From Microglena sp. YARC (Eukaryota; Chlorophyta; Chlorophyceae; Chlamydomonadales; Chlamydomonadaceae), in the NCBI GenBank assembly GCA_022414725.1, contig CM039465.1:45685726-45749725 (forward strand): DNA of 64,000 bases, read 5' to 3'. Of the stretch, positions 10,630 to 21,955 are shown in pieces. Both the position numbers and the translations under genes were made by a program. The notes beneath the pieces were generated by a model. That model was not told the DNA's origin and did not search any database. It was given only the letters and a program-made list of their open reading frames with translations. Numbering within the stretch: position 1 is the stretch's first letter; the number at the start of each line of letters is the position of its first letter.

Positions 10630-11190
10630 GACACACAAGTAGGGGGTGCCGAGATTAACTTACCCTGTCGCTGCACTATTAAAGTAACGATGAAGAATTC
10701 GAATTCCGAATCCCACACTGCCTACTTTCGATAGTTAGAGCGCCCTAGTTGACATATTTAGGGAAATCTTCCTGGTGCTCCCGGGAGCTGATGGCGGAGG
10801 CGGAAACGTTGACATGTGGAAAGCTGTGAGGTTTGTATTTCGGGGCAGCGGCGAGTTGTTGCATGCCAAAGGCCTTGAATGCTAGATCAATATTTGGTGT
10901 TGCATGTTACTGGTTGAAGTCAGTGATTAAATTCTGAACTCCATGTGAAAATACTGTGATAGTAATTATGGCATGATGAGGGACGTTGCCCTTGCCGATC
11001 TCAATATGGCCAGAGAACGCAAAGATTGTTGGAGCAAGGATGTGTCTGATGCCCCAGCGACGTTGTTCTTTTTGGAAGATTTCCAGGATGAATCTTTGGC
11101 CACCAATTAACATGGAGGTCTGGGACCTTTGAAACTTAAACCAGATAACTGGAGCAAAGTGGAAAAAGTCCTATTCTCCAATCATCTTTT
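10630..11190. other. No recognisable gene
   Basis: Unique-looking sequence between the LRR gene and LINE-A. A 68-codon frame on the minus strand (10,907-11,113) has ordinary composition but no recognisable family. Part of this may be decayed 5' sequence of LINE-A. I see no endonuclease motif. Confidence 0.4.
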
Positions 11191-11697
11191 CTTTTACAAG
11201 CTATGACTCACCTGTTTAATCTCATCTGGAAGACCTCTTACCCTAGCCAATGGGCTGCAGCTGCCTTGGTACCCGTACCCAAATCCAAAGGCAGTGTTTA
11301 TGACAAGGACAACTATCGAGGTCTTGCGGTGAGCAACTCCATAGGAAAGATCTTCTCCCTTTGCATGCTACGTAGACTAGATGATTGGTCAGAAGAATTC
11401 AACCTCAGAGCCGCTGGCCATATGGATTTAGAAGTGTAGGGTACTGCAGATGCATCATTCATTCTTAGCCATATTGTAGATAAATATAGAGAGAAGAAAA
11501 AACCACTCTTTGTGGCTTTTGTCGATTTCAAGAAGGCTTATGATTGGGTCAACAGAGACTTGCTATGGGATTGCTTAGCAAGGCTAGGAGTCAAAGACCC
11601 CTATCTTAGTATTCTTAAGTCGATGTGTAATCATGTTGTTTCCCAAGTTCGCCTACATGGGGACATTTGATCCTCCTTTCCATCCATTGTAGGAGTA
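11191..11697 (+). pseudogene. LINE-A piece 1: reverse transcriptase, N-terminal half
   Basis: The frame reads 'LLQAMTHLFNLIWKTSYPSQW' in outline, then 'YDKDNYRGLAVSNSIGK' (the RT fingers motif of non-LTR elements), then 'FVAFVDFKKAYDWVNRDLL', the motif A region with its catalytic Asp. A stop at 11,437-11,439 and another near 11,668 show it is dead. The frame then reads 'SSFPSIVGV' and breaks at 11,697. The continuation, beginning with the next RT motif 'QGDPLSP', is found 12.2 kb away at 23,949. The 5' part of the element, including any endonuclease, is missing or unrecognisable. Confidence 0.85.
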
Positions 11698-12850
11698 CCC
11701 GAATGAAAAAAATCTCCAGATTTTACCCGAATGAAAAAATTACAAAAATTTTGATTGAGGGATTAGCCTGTCAAAACTGTGTGTCCGTGTGTGTGTGTGT
11801 CCGTGTGTCACAAATTACTTTTTCAGGATTCACTTCAAATCACAAAAAAACGAAACATTATACGAACAAATTCAACTATACCTCTAATTGTTTACATTTC
11901 CTGTGCATCAACTGCTTGCAAATAAAGACCATCTACAAGACAGTCCTGGCACGTTTAATACTCCTTCAAATTTAACAACCCTACAAAATGTCAATTGTCG
12001 TAGTAAATGAAGCTACATCCATCGATTCAGTTCAACAAAATCCAAATAGATTGAATTCAAATGAATACAATTCAAATCAATTAAATGCATTCAATTCAAG
12101 TCAATACAACACAATTTTGATTATATCAAATTAATTAAATCAATTTTAATTAACTAATTAATTCATTCATTAACTAATTCATACAATTAAATTTAATTGA
12201 TAATTAATTAAATATAATTTAATTAATTAGTTAATTAATCAATTAATTAATAACTTATAATTAATCAAACAGTTTAACATAATTTGATAAATTCATTGTA
12301 ATCTTATTATTCATTAATTAATACAATTTATTTATTTAATTAAACAATTATACAATAGTAAAATTATACAATTAACATTTTAATTAAATACAGATTATTT
12401 CAAACATTTTCATTCGGGACGCGCCTCCAGGCGCCCTTTATTGAGGTTGAGGGATTAGCCTGTCAAAACTGTGTGTGTGTGTGTGTGTCCGTCACAAACT
12501 ACTTTTTCAGGATTCACTTCAAATCACAAAAAAACGAAACATTATACAACATATAACAAGTATAAGACTTATTGATGACGGACATATTCTCACGAGAACA
12601 CATATGAGCATCACAATTCAAGAAAAGGAGCTAAGGTTTGTGCTTTTTGGGCCAGAAGCGACAATTATTGGGTAACATTTGTCATCATTTCAAATTCGTA
12701 CCATCCAATCATGTGCGCATACATAGGTTTGGGGATGGAATTCAGCAGGAGTCCAGCAATCCATCGTAATTGGCGGTCTTAATGGAACGGAAGACAGATC
12801 GCAAGGTGCGAGCCAGAATCAAGCATAATGGGGTACCCTGCTTCGCACGC
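11698..12850 (+). repeat. X repeat, copy 1
   Basis: The order of parts is: 'CCCGAATGAAAAA' twice; 'GAGGGATTAGCCTGTC' with (TG)n; 'CACTTCAAATCACAAAAAAA'; the 'GCAAATAAAGACCATCTAC' block; an AT-rich spacer of TTAATTAA units (about 12,020-12,400); and a GC hairpin ('GGGACGCGCCTCCAGGCGCC'). Then 'GAGGGATTAGCC' comes again and a 300-bp block ends at 'CATACATAGGTTTGGGGATGG'. The last 100 bp, to the satellite, are not shared with the other copies. Confidence 0.8.
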
Positions 12851-12854
12851 AGCT

Positions 12855-15800
12855 GAAACCACTCACCACACCACGCCTCACCACACCACACCACACCACA
12901 CCACACCTCACCACACAACACAACACAACACAACACAACACAACACACCACGCCTCACCAAACCAAACCAAACCAAACCACACACCACACCACACCACAC
13001 CACACCAAACCACACACCACACCACACCACACCACAACACACCACAACACACCACACCACACCACACACCACAACACACCACACCATACCATACGACGAC
13101 ACAAAACAACACAAATCCACACAAAACAACACGACATACACCACGCCACACCACACCACACCACACCAAACCACACCACGCCTCACCAAACCACACCACA
13201 CCACACCACACCACACCACACCACACCACACACCACGCCACGCCACACCACACCACACAGCACCACACCACACCACACCACACCACACCACACCACACCT
13301 CACCACACACCACACCACACCAAACCACGCCTCACACCACACCACACCACACACCGAACCACAATACACCGTACCACACCATACCATACCACGACATAAA
13401 ACGACACAAATCGGCACAAAAAAACACGACATGATACGCCACACCACACCACAACACACCACACCACCTCAAACCACACCACGCATCACCACACCACACC
13501 ACACCACACCACACCACACACCACACCACACCACACACCACACCACACCACACCACACCACACCACACCACACCACTCCTCACCACACCACACCTCGCCA
13601 AATCACACCTCACCACACCACACCACACCACACCACACCACACCACACCACACCACATCACATCACACCACCTCAAACCACACCACACCACACACACACC
13701 AAACCACACACACACACCACCACACCACACCACACACACACCACACCTCACCACACCTCACCACACCACACCACACCACACCACACCTCACCACGCCACG
13801 CCACACCACACCACACCTCACCACACCACACCACACCACACCACACCACACCACATCACACAACGCCACACTACACACTACACCACACAACACCACACCG
13901 CACCATACTAAACCATACCACGACACACAACGACACAAATCAACACAAAACGTCACGACATGATACCCCACGCCACACCATACCACACCACACCAAACCA
14001 CACCACGCCTCACCACACCACACCACACCACACCACACCACACCACACCACACCACACCACACCACACCACACCACACCACTCCACACACACACACACCA
14101 CACACCACACCACACCACACCACACCACACCACACCACACCACACCACACCTCACCAAACCACACCTCACCACACCACACCACACCACACCACATCACAC
14201 CACCTCACACCACACCACACCTCACCACACACACACCACCACACCACACACCACACCACACCACACCACACCACTCCTCACCACACCACACCTCGCCAAA
14301 CCACACCTCACCTCACCACACCACACCACACCACACCACACCACACCACATCACATCACACCACCTCAAACCACACCACACCAAACCACACCTCACCACA
14401 CCACACCACACCACACCACACCACACCTCACCACACCACACCACACCACACCTCACCACGCCACGCAACACCACACCACACCACACCTCACCTCACCACA
14501 CCACACCTCACCTCACCACACCTCACCTCACCACACCACACCACACCACGCCACACCACACCACGCCACACCACACACTACACCACACCACACCGCACCA
14601 CACTAAACCATACCACGACACACAACGACACAAATCAACACAAAACGTCACGACATGATACGCCACACCATACCACACAACACCACACCAAACCACACCA
14701 CGCCTCACCACACCACACCACACCACACCACACCACACCACACCACACCACACCACACCTCACCAAACCACACCACACCACAACACAACACACCACACCA
14801 CATCACACCACCTTTAACCACACCACACCACACCACACCACACCACACCACACGACACCATATCACACCACACCACACCACATTGTACCACACCACACAG
14901 CACCACACCACACCATGCCTCACCACACCACGCCTCACCACACCACACCACACCACACCACACCACACCACACCACACCTCACCACACCACACCACACCA
15001 CACCACACCTCACCTCACCACACCACACCACACCACACCTCACCACACACCACACCACACCACACCACACCTCACACCACACCACACCACACCACACACC
15101 GCACCACAATACACCGTACCACACCATACCATACCACGACATTAAACGACACAAATCGACACAAAACAACACGACATGATACGCCACACCACACCACACC
15201 ACACCACACCACACCACACCACACCACCTCAAACCACACCACACCTCACCAGACCTCACCACACCACACAACAACACACCACACACCACGCCACACATCA
15301 CGCCACGCCACACCACACCACACCACACCACACCACTCCTCACCACACCACACCTCACCAAACCACACCTCACCACAATACACCACACCACACCACATCA
15401 CATCACACCACCTCAAACCACACCACACCAAACCACACCACACCACACCACACCACACCACACCACACCACACCACACACCACGCCACACCACACCACAC
15501 CAAACCACACCACACCACACCACACCACACTACACCACACCACACCTCACCACACCTCATCACACCACACCACACCACACCACACCACACCATACCACAC
15601 CTCACCTCACCACACCACACCTCACACACCACACCACACCTCACCACACCACACCACACCACACCACACACTACACCACACCACACCACACCGCACCACA
15701 CTAAACCATACCACGACACACAACGACACAAATCGACACAAAACATCACGTCATGATACGCCTCGCCACACCACACCACACCACACCACCTCAAACCACA

Positions 15801-16700
15801 CCACGCCTCACCTCACCACACCACACCACACCTTACCACACAACACAACACAACACAACACAACACAACACACCTCACCACACACCACACCACACCACAC
15901 CACATTGCACCATACCTCACCACACCTCACCGCACCACACCATGACACAAAATGACACAAATCAACACAAAACAACATGACATGATATTACACGCCACAA
16001 CACAACACAACACAACACAACACATGAAAACAAACCACAACGTACCACACTACACCACAACACACCACAACCCGACACTACACAAAATGATACAAATTGA
16101 CACAAAAGGACACAAATTACATGACACGACACAAAATGACATGAAACAACATAGCACACACAACACAAATTAACGCACCACAACGCACCACACGCACCAC
16201 AACACAACACAACACAACACAACAAAACACACTTCAGCGCACCACACTACACCACACCACAACACAACACAACATGACACAAAATGACACAAATTGACAC
16301 AAAACGACACAAAATGACATGACACAACTCAACCCAACCCAACACAATACAACACAACAAAACGAACCACAACACAACACAACGAAACACAACACACCAA
16401 AACAAACCACAACGCACTACGACAAAACACAACACACCTCACCACAACGCACCACAACGCACCAAAACGCACCACACCACACCACACCACACCACACTAC
16501 ACCTCATCACACTACACCACACCACACCACACCTCACCTCACCACACGACATGACACGACACGACATGCCACAACACAACACACAACACAAATCACCACA
16601 CCACACCACAACTCACCACAACACAACACAACACACCAAAACACACCAAATCACACCAAAGCACACCAAAACACACCACAACGCACTACATCACACCACA
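12855..16700 (+). repeat. (CCACA)n satellite, left block
   Basis: A 3.8-kb pentanucleotide satellite with CCTCA, AAACC and CACACA variants. At irregular spacing (near 13,090, 13,380, 13,925, 14,610, 15,125, 15,710 and 15,945) a conserved spacer of about 55 bp recurs, built from 'GACACAAATCGACACAAAAC' and 'AACACGACATGATACGCC'. Towards 16,000-16,700 the array changes to CAACA units with 'GACACAAAATGACAC'. All six frames are open by composition: a 592-codon His/Thr/Pro frame on plus and Cys/Val/Trp/Gly frames on minus. None is a gene. Confidence 0.95.
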
Positions 16701-16704
16701 CATA

Positions 16705-17215
16705 ATGGTGTCATATGGTATGGGGTAGCGTAGCATGGTATGATTTGTACCTACATGCATGGTATATTGATATGGTATGACATGGTGCAGCGTAGCATGG
16801 CATGTTATGGTTTATACCTGCATGCATGGTAACTTGGTAGTATGTTGTGGTATAACATGGTGTGGCATAGCATGGTATATTGGTATGGTCTGTCATGGTG
16901 CAGCATAGCATGGCATGTTATGGTTTATACCAACATGCAATATACAAAGGTATATTGGTGTGGTATGGCATGGTGTAGCATGGCATGGTATGGTTTAAAC
17001 CTACATGCATGTTAGCATGGTAGTATGGTGTGCTATGGCATGGTGCAGTATAGCATGGCATTGTATGGTGTATACCAACATGCATGATACAATGTCCTAA
17101 TGGTGTGCTATGGCATGGTGTAGCATAGCATGGTATGGTTTGTACCTACCTGCATAGTATATTGGTATGACATGGCATGGTGCAGCATAGCATGGCATGT
17201 CATGGTTTAGATATA
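16705..17215 (+). repeat. ATGG-rich minisatellite
   Basis: About seven units of 65-80 bp, each with 'TACATGCATGGTA', 'TGGTATGGTATGACATGG' and 'GCATAGCATGGCATG'. An inverse-orientation counterpart lies at 50,705-51,195, directly beside the TGTGG satellite as here, so the two satellites travel together. Smaller patches lie at 19,335-19,565 and 57,712-57,815. Confidence 0.85.
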
Positions 17216-17224
17216 TTATATATG

Positions 17225-19035
17225 TAGTATGTATGCTTTAGGCCTCTGATGACCCCCCTAGGTTCCACGTGTCTCATTGTACATTAGTTTGTCTCTCTCC
17301 ATCTGTGCTGCTGATCTCAGCAAACTCTGCACCCAAACAGTTGGCTCGTAGTTGGAGTGCGCATGACTAGAGATATAAGCATTGCAGCGGTCATGATCCT
17401 TCTCAAAAGTTTCAAATGTTGTGTAGCTTATTCTGCTATGAGGACCCACTTACTCCACTACTTTTGAAACTCCCAGCCTCCCTCCTCTCACTTTCTCGCA
17501 TTCTGCATATCAACTATTTCTCGACTATTTGCCCCATGTCCTGCCCGTGACTTCTAATGTGTTCAGGGTTTAGTTGCTTAGTGGTTTGAATGCCAGCGGT
17601 TGACCATAATTCAGATGCCACGTGTCCAGGCTGTCGAGACTATGTGTTCAATCCTACGCACGCCAGGGACACGCCCAGCCAACTCTACAACCTCATTGGC
17701 AAAACATGTGTCCGACCGCTTATCACCCTGCGATCTCGTAAAACGATATTGTATTAGGCAACAAGCGGCTTGTGTCCTGGGGGTCCCGAATTAATTGTCA
17801 TACCTGTAGGGAATGAAGCCACATCAAGCTTGTATGCGGCTGACCAAACAGATTCAACCATACCTCTAATTGGTTACATTTCGTGTGCATCAACTGCTTG
17901 CAAATAAAGCCCATCTACAAGACAGGCCAGGCACGTTTAATACTGCTTCAAATTTATCAACCCTACAAAATGTCAATTGTCGTAGTAAACGAAGCTACAT
18001 CCATTGATTCAATTCAACTAAATCCGAATCTATTGAATTCAAATGAATACAATTAAATGCATTCAATTCAAGTCAATACAGCACAATTTTGATTCTATCA
18101 AATTAATTAAATCAATTTTAATTAATTAATTAAGTAATTAATAAAAATAAATTTAATTGATAATTAATCCAACCCAATTTAATTAATTCTGTAATTGATT
18201 AATGAATTAATTAAAACCTTACAATTAATCAATTAATTTAACAGAATTTGATTAATTCATTTTAATCTTGTTATTCATTCATTTGTACAATTTATTTAAT
18301 TTATTAAACAATTGTACAATAATAAAATTCTACAATTAAAAATTTAATTAACTACAGATTATTTTAAAACATTTTCATTTGGGACGCGCCTCCAGGCGCC
18401 CTTTATTTGATTGAGGGATTAGCCTGTCAAAACTGTTTGTGTGTGTGTGTGTGTGTGTCCGTCCGTGTGTCACAACCTACTTTTCAGGTTTCACTTCAAA
18501 TCACAAAAAAACGAAACATTATATAAGATATCCCAATTATAAGACTTATTGATACCGGAGATTTTCTGACGAGACCACTTATGAGCATCGCAATTCAAGA
18601 AAAGGAGCTAAGGTTTGAGCTTTTTGGGCCCAAAGCGACAATTATTGGGTAACATTTGTTATCATTTCAAATTCGTACCATCCAATCATGGGCACATACA
18701 TAGGTTTGGGAATGGAATTGTCGTCAAAAAATCAAGCGAAGCATGCAAGCATCACAATGGACGAAACATTCCCCTAGGGCACTTGAGCTATTATTAGCAC
18801 GGACTTCACCCACAACGCACCCCCAGGGCCGTGCGTGGGGTGGGACGGGTGCGGCGTGGGGTGGGCCTACGGATATGTACTGTGTACTTCTAATTCACGT
18901 AATGGTCATGGTTTCCAGCCTTGCTAACTTGCACAATGAGCAATTCTATGGGTAACGATCACATATCCATCTCACGCACTTGCGGATCTTGGAATTAAGC
19001 ACTGCCGACCTTCGTGTTGCAAACTACGTGGTACA
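17225..19035 (+). repeat. X repeat, copy 2
   Basis: This copy contains a 600-bp 5' part missing from copy 1. It begins about 'GTATGCTTTAGGCCTCTGAT' and includes 'CTCCCTCCTCTCACTTTCTC' and 'GACCATAATTCAGATGCCAC'. The GCAAATAAAG block, the AT-rich spacer (about 18,000-18,370), the GC hairpin (18,383-18,405), the (TG)n tract and the 300-bp block follow. A GGGTGGGACGGG-rich tract lies near 18,835. The last part (18,960-19,035) is shared with the inverted copy at about 58,480-58,560. Confidence 0.8.
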
Positions 19036-19334
19036 TTTCGCCTCGCAGCAATACAGATAAGGCGGCTTGGCCCGTCCCTCCTCACCAGGGACCCGATTTT
19101 CGCTATTTTCCCTTCTTCGCCCATTCTAGCAGGCTTATTCAGTTGAAGTTTCTCAATTATTAGCTTTCGAAACGCGCCTAGGACTTGTCTTTGTAACAAT
19201 TCCTCGCAATTCTTGGTGCCCCCTAAGTTCAACTCTGAAAGTCGCCCATCGTCTCATTAAGCGCGCGCGGTTCCCTGATTCGCATGCAGCTGAGGCAACA
19301 TGGGAAGGTTCCATGCTGCCACCCCTTGCTCTAC
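19036..19334. other. Unassigned spacer
   Basis: About 230 bp of unique-looking sequence with no gene, then 'CAACATGGGAAGGTTCCATG', which is shared in inverse orientation with 57,830-57,870. The corresponding right-arm interval is about 600 bp and differs in sequence, so this gap is not conserved between the arms. Confidence 0.5.
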
Positions 19335-19689
19335 TTGCATGGTATATTGGTATGGTAAGGCATGGTGCAGAATAGCATGACATTGAATGGTTTATACCTA
19401 CATGCATGGTACAATGGTAGATTTGTATGGTATGGCCTGGTGCAGCATAGCACTGCATGTTATGGTTTATACCAAAATGCATGGTACAATGGTATAATAG
19501 TGGGGCATGGCATGTTGTAGCATAGCATTGCATGATGTGTACCTAAATGCATGGTATATTGGCATAGTATGGAGTGATGGTTGTGAAATAGATGATTCTA
19601 AACGTAGGAGTGATGATGATGGTCATGGTGAGATTGGTAGTGCTGATGGTGTTAATGAGAAGATGATTGCGATCATGTTATGTGGTGTC

Positions 19690-21955
19690 GTAGTGCCTGC
19701 TTCAGTAGTTGTGTGTGGGCTGTGCTGCAGTTGGATAGCCAGTTATGTGTGTGTGCAAGGTGTGTCTGAGTGTGTTTGTGTGTGCATGGGGTAGTGCATG
19801 GATAGCCAGTGTGTGTATGCATGGTGTAGTGCATGGATAGCTAGTGTGTGTGTGGGTGAGTGCCTGAGTGTGTTGTTTGTGTCGATGGGATTGTCTTGTA
19901 GTGCATGGGGATGGCCATGTGTGTGTATGTAAGTAGGGCCGTGTGGCAGTGCATGCGTAGCCCCTTGTGTGTGCGTGTGTGAGTGTCTGGGTATGTGTGA
20001 ATGTGTGCATAGGGTTATCTTGTAGTGCATGGATGGCCTGGTGTGGGTGCGTGAGTGTCTGATTGGGTTGTGTTTGTCCATGGGATTGTCTTGTAGTGCT
20101 TGGATGACCAGGTGTGTGTATCTGTGTACGGAAACAGATCTGTGTGGCAGTGCATGTGTAGCCAGATGTGTGTGCATGTGCCTGGGGTTGTCTTATAGTG
20201 CATGGATGGCCAGGTGTGAGTATTTGGTATGAACAGTGCTGTTTGGCAGTGCATGTGCAACCGGTGGTTCGTTTGTGTGTTTGCATGCGTGAGTGTCTGG
20301 GTGTGTTTGTGTGTGCACGGATTTGTCTTGTATTGCATGGATAGCCAGATGTGTGCGTATGTGCGTGCACAGTGCTGTGTGGCGATGCATGGATAGCCAG
20401 ATGTGTAACTTGTGCATGCACAGTTCTGTGTTGCAGTTACATTACATTACATTAAATTACATTACATTACATTACATTACATTACATGTTAAAGTCTACT
20501 TGACACCGCGAGGGTTTATGAGACTCTGTGCTTTAAACAAAAAGAAAAAGCACCCACAAAGCAAAAAACCCCATTACATCAGGGGTGTGTCGAGGACAAA
20601 CAAACCAAGCTCCCAACCACCGTTTTGGTGGCGTAGGTAACAAATGCAGTGCATGGTTAGCCAGACGTGTGTGTATGTGCGTGCACAGTGCTGTGTGGCA
20701 GTACATGGATAGCCAGATGTGTGTGTATGTGCGTGCACAGTGCTGTGTGGAAGTGCATGGATATTAATTTGTTTTGTGCTTGCATATCCGTGTATTTGAG
20801 TGTGTTTGTGTTTGCATGGGGTCATCTTGTAGTGCATGGACAGCCAGATGTGTGTGTATGTACTTGCACATATAATACCTGTGCGACAGTGTATGTGTAG
20901 CCAGTTGTTTTGTGTGTGCATGCTTGAGTGGCTGCATGTGGTTGTCTTGTGGTGCATGCATAGCCAGAGGTGTGTGTATGTGCGTGCACAGTGCTGTGTT
21001 GCAGTGCATGGATAGCCAGTTGTGTGTGTATGGGCGTGCACAGTGCTGTGTAGCAGTGTATGGATGGCAATTTATTTTGTGCGTGCATGTGTGTGTATTT
21101 GAGTGTGTTCATGTTTGCATGGGGTTGTCTTGTAGTGCATTGATAGCCAGATGTGTGCGTATGTACTAGCACATGGCTGTGCGACAAAGTATGTGTAGCC
21201 AGTTGTTTTGTGTGTGCATGCTTGATTGGCTGAATGTGTTTGTGTTTGCAAGTGGTTGTCTTGTAGTGCATGGATAGCCAGATGTGTGTGTATGTGCGTG
21301 CGCATTGCTGTGTTGCAGTGCATGGAAAGCCACATGTGTGTGTATGTGCATGCACAGTGCTGTGTGGTAGTGCATGGGTAGCCAGCTATGTGTGTGTATG
21401 CGCGTGCACAGTGTTGTGTGGCAGTGCATGGATAGCCAGATGCATGTGTATGTGTGTGCACAGTGCTGTGTGGCAGTGCATGGATAGCAAATTGTTTTGT
21501 GCGTGCATGTGTTTGTATTTGAGTGTGTTCATGTTTGCATGGGGTTGTCTTGTAGTGCATGGATAGCCAGATGTGTGTGTGTGCGTGCACAGTGCTGTGA
21601 TGTAGTGCATGGATGGCCAGATTTGTGTGTATGTGCGTGCACAGTGTTGTGTGGTAATGCACGGATAGCCAGATGTGTGTGTATGTGCGTGCGCAGTGCT
21701 GTGTTGCAGTGCATGGATAGCCACATGTGTGTGTATGTGCATGCACAGTCCTGTTTGGCAGTGCATGGATAGCCGGCTATGTGTGTATGTGCGTGCGCAG
21801 TGCTATGTGGCAGTGCATGGATAGCCACATGTGTGTGTAAGTGCGTGCACAGTGCTGTGTGGCAGTGCATGGATAGCCATATGTGTGTGAATGTGTGTGC
21901 GCAGTGCTGTGTTGCTGTGCATGGATAGCCACATGTGTGTGTATGTGCGGTGTGG
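19690..21955 (+). repeat. 52-bp minisatellite, left block
   Basis: The unit is about 52 bp: 'GTGCGTGCACAGTGCTGTGT', 'GGCAGTGCATGGATAGCCAG', 'ATGTGTGTGTAT'. Longer variants contain 'GTTTGCATGGGGTTGTCTTG'. Open frames (Cys/Val on plus, His/Thr on minus) are compositional. The block is matched in inverse orientation at 60,310-62,930. It is interrupted by a LINE-A fragment at 20,438-20,644. ATGG-type units (19,335-19,565) precede it. Confidence 0.9.
20438..20644 (-). mobile_element. 5'-truncated LINE-A insertion in the minisatellite
   Basis: It is flanked by TGCAGT at 20,432-20,437 and 20,645-20,650 (target-site duplication). Reading on plus, it starts with the reverse of the LINE tail, (TTACA)n, then the reverse complement of the LINE-A 3' UTR ('TTAAAGTCTACTTGACACCG' onward). 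It is truncated inside the UTR. The inverted minisatellite copy has the same flanks uninterrupted at about 62,364-62,369, which is an empty site. Confidence 0.9.

Noticed and set aside
12120..12400. AT-rich block as organelle DNA or replication origin
   Set aside because: It recurs at the same place in all six X copies and is part of that repeat. No organelle gene is present.
18985..19030. 5S rRNA-like segment ('GGAATTAAGCACTGCC')
   Set aside because: Only about 16 bases resemble the 5S box A region. The rest of 5S is absent, and the sequence is just the end of an X repeat.
19702..21746. His/Thr-rich and Cys/Val-rich frames in the 52-bp minisatellite
   Set aside because: Compositional frames on both strands. 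The unit length varies, so no frame is conserved between the two blocks.
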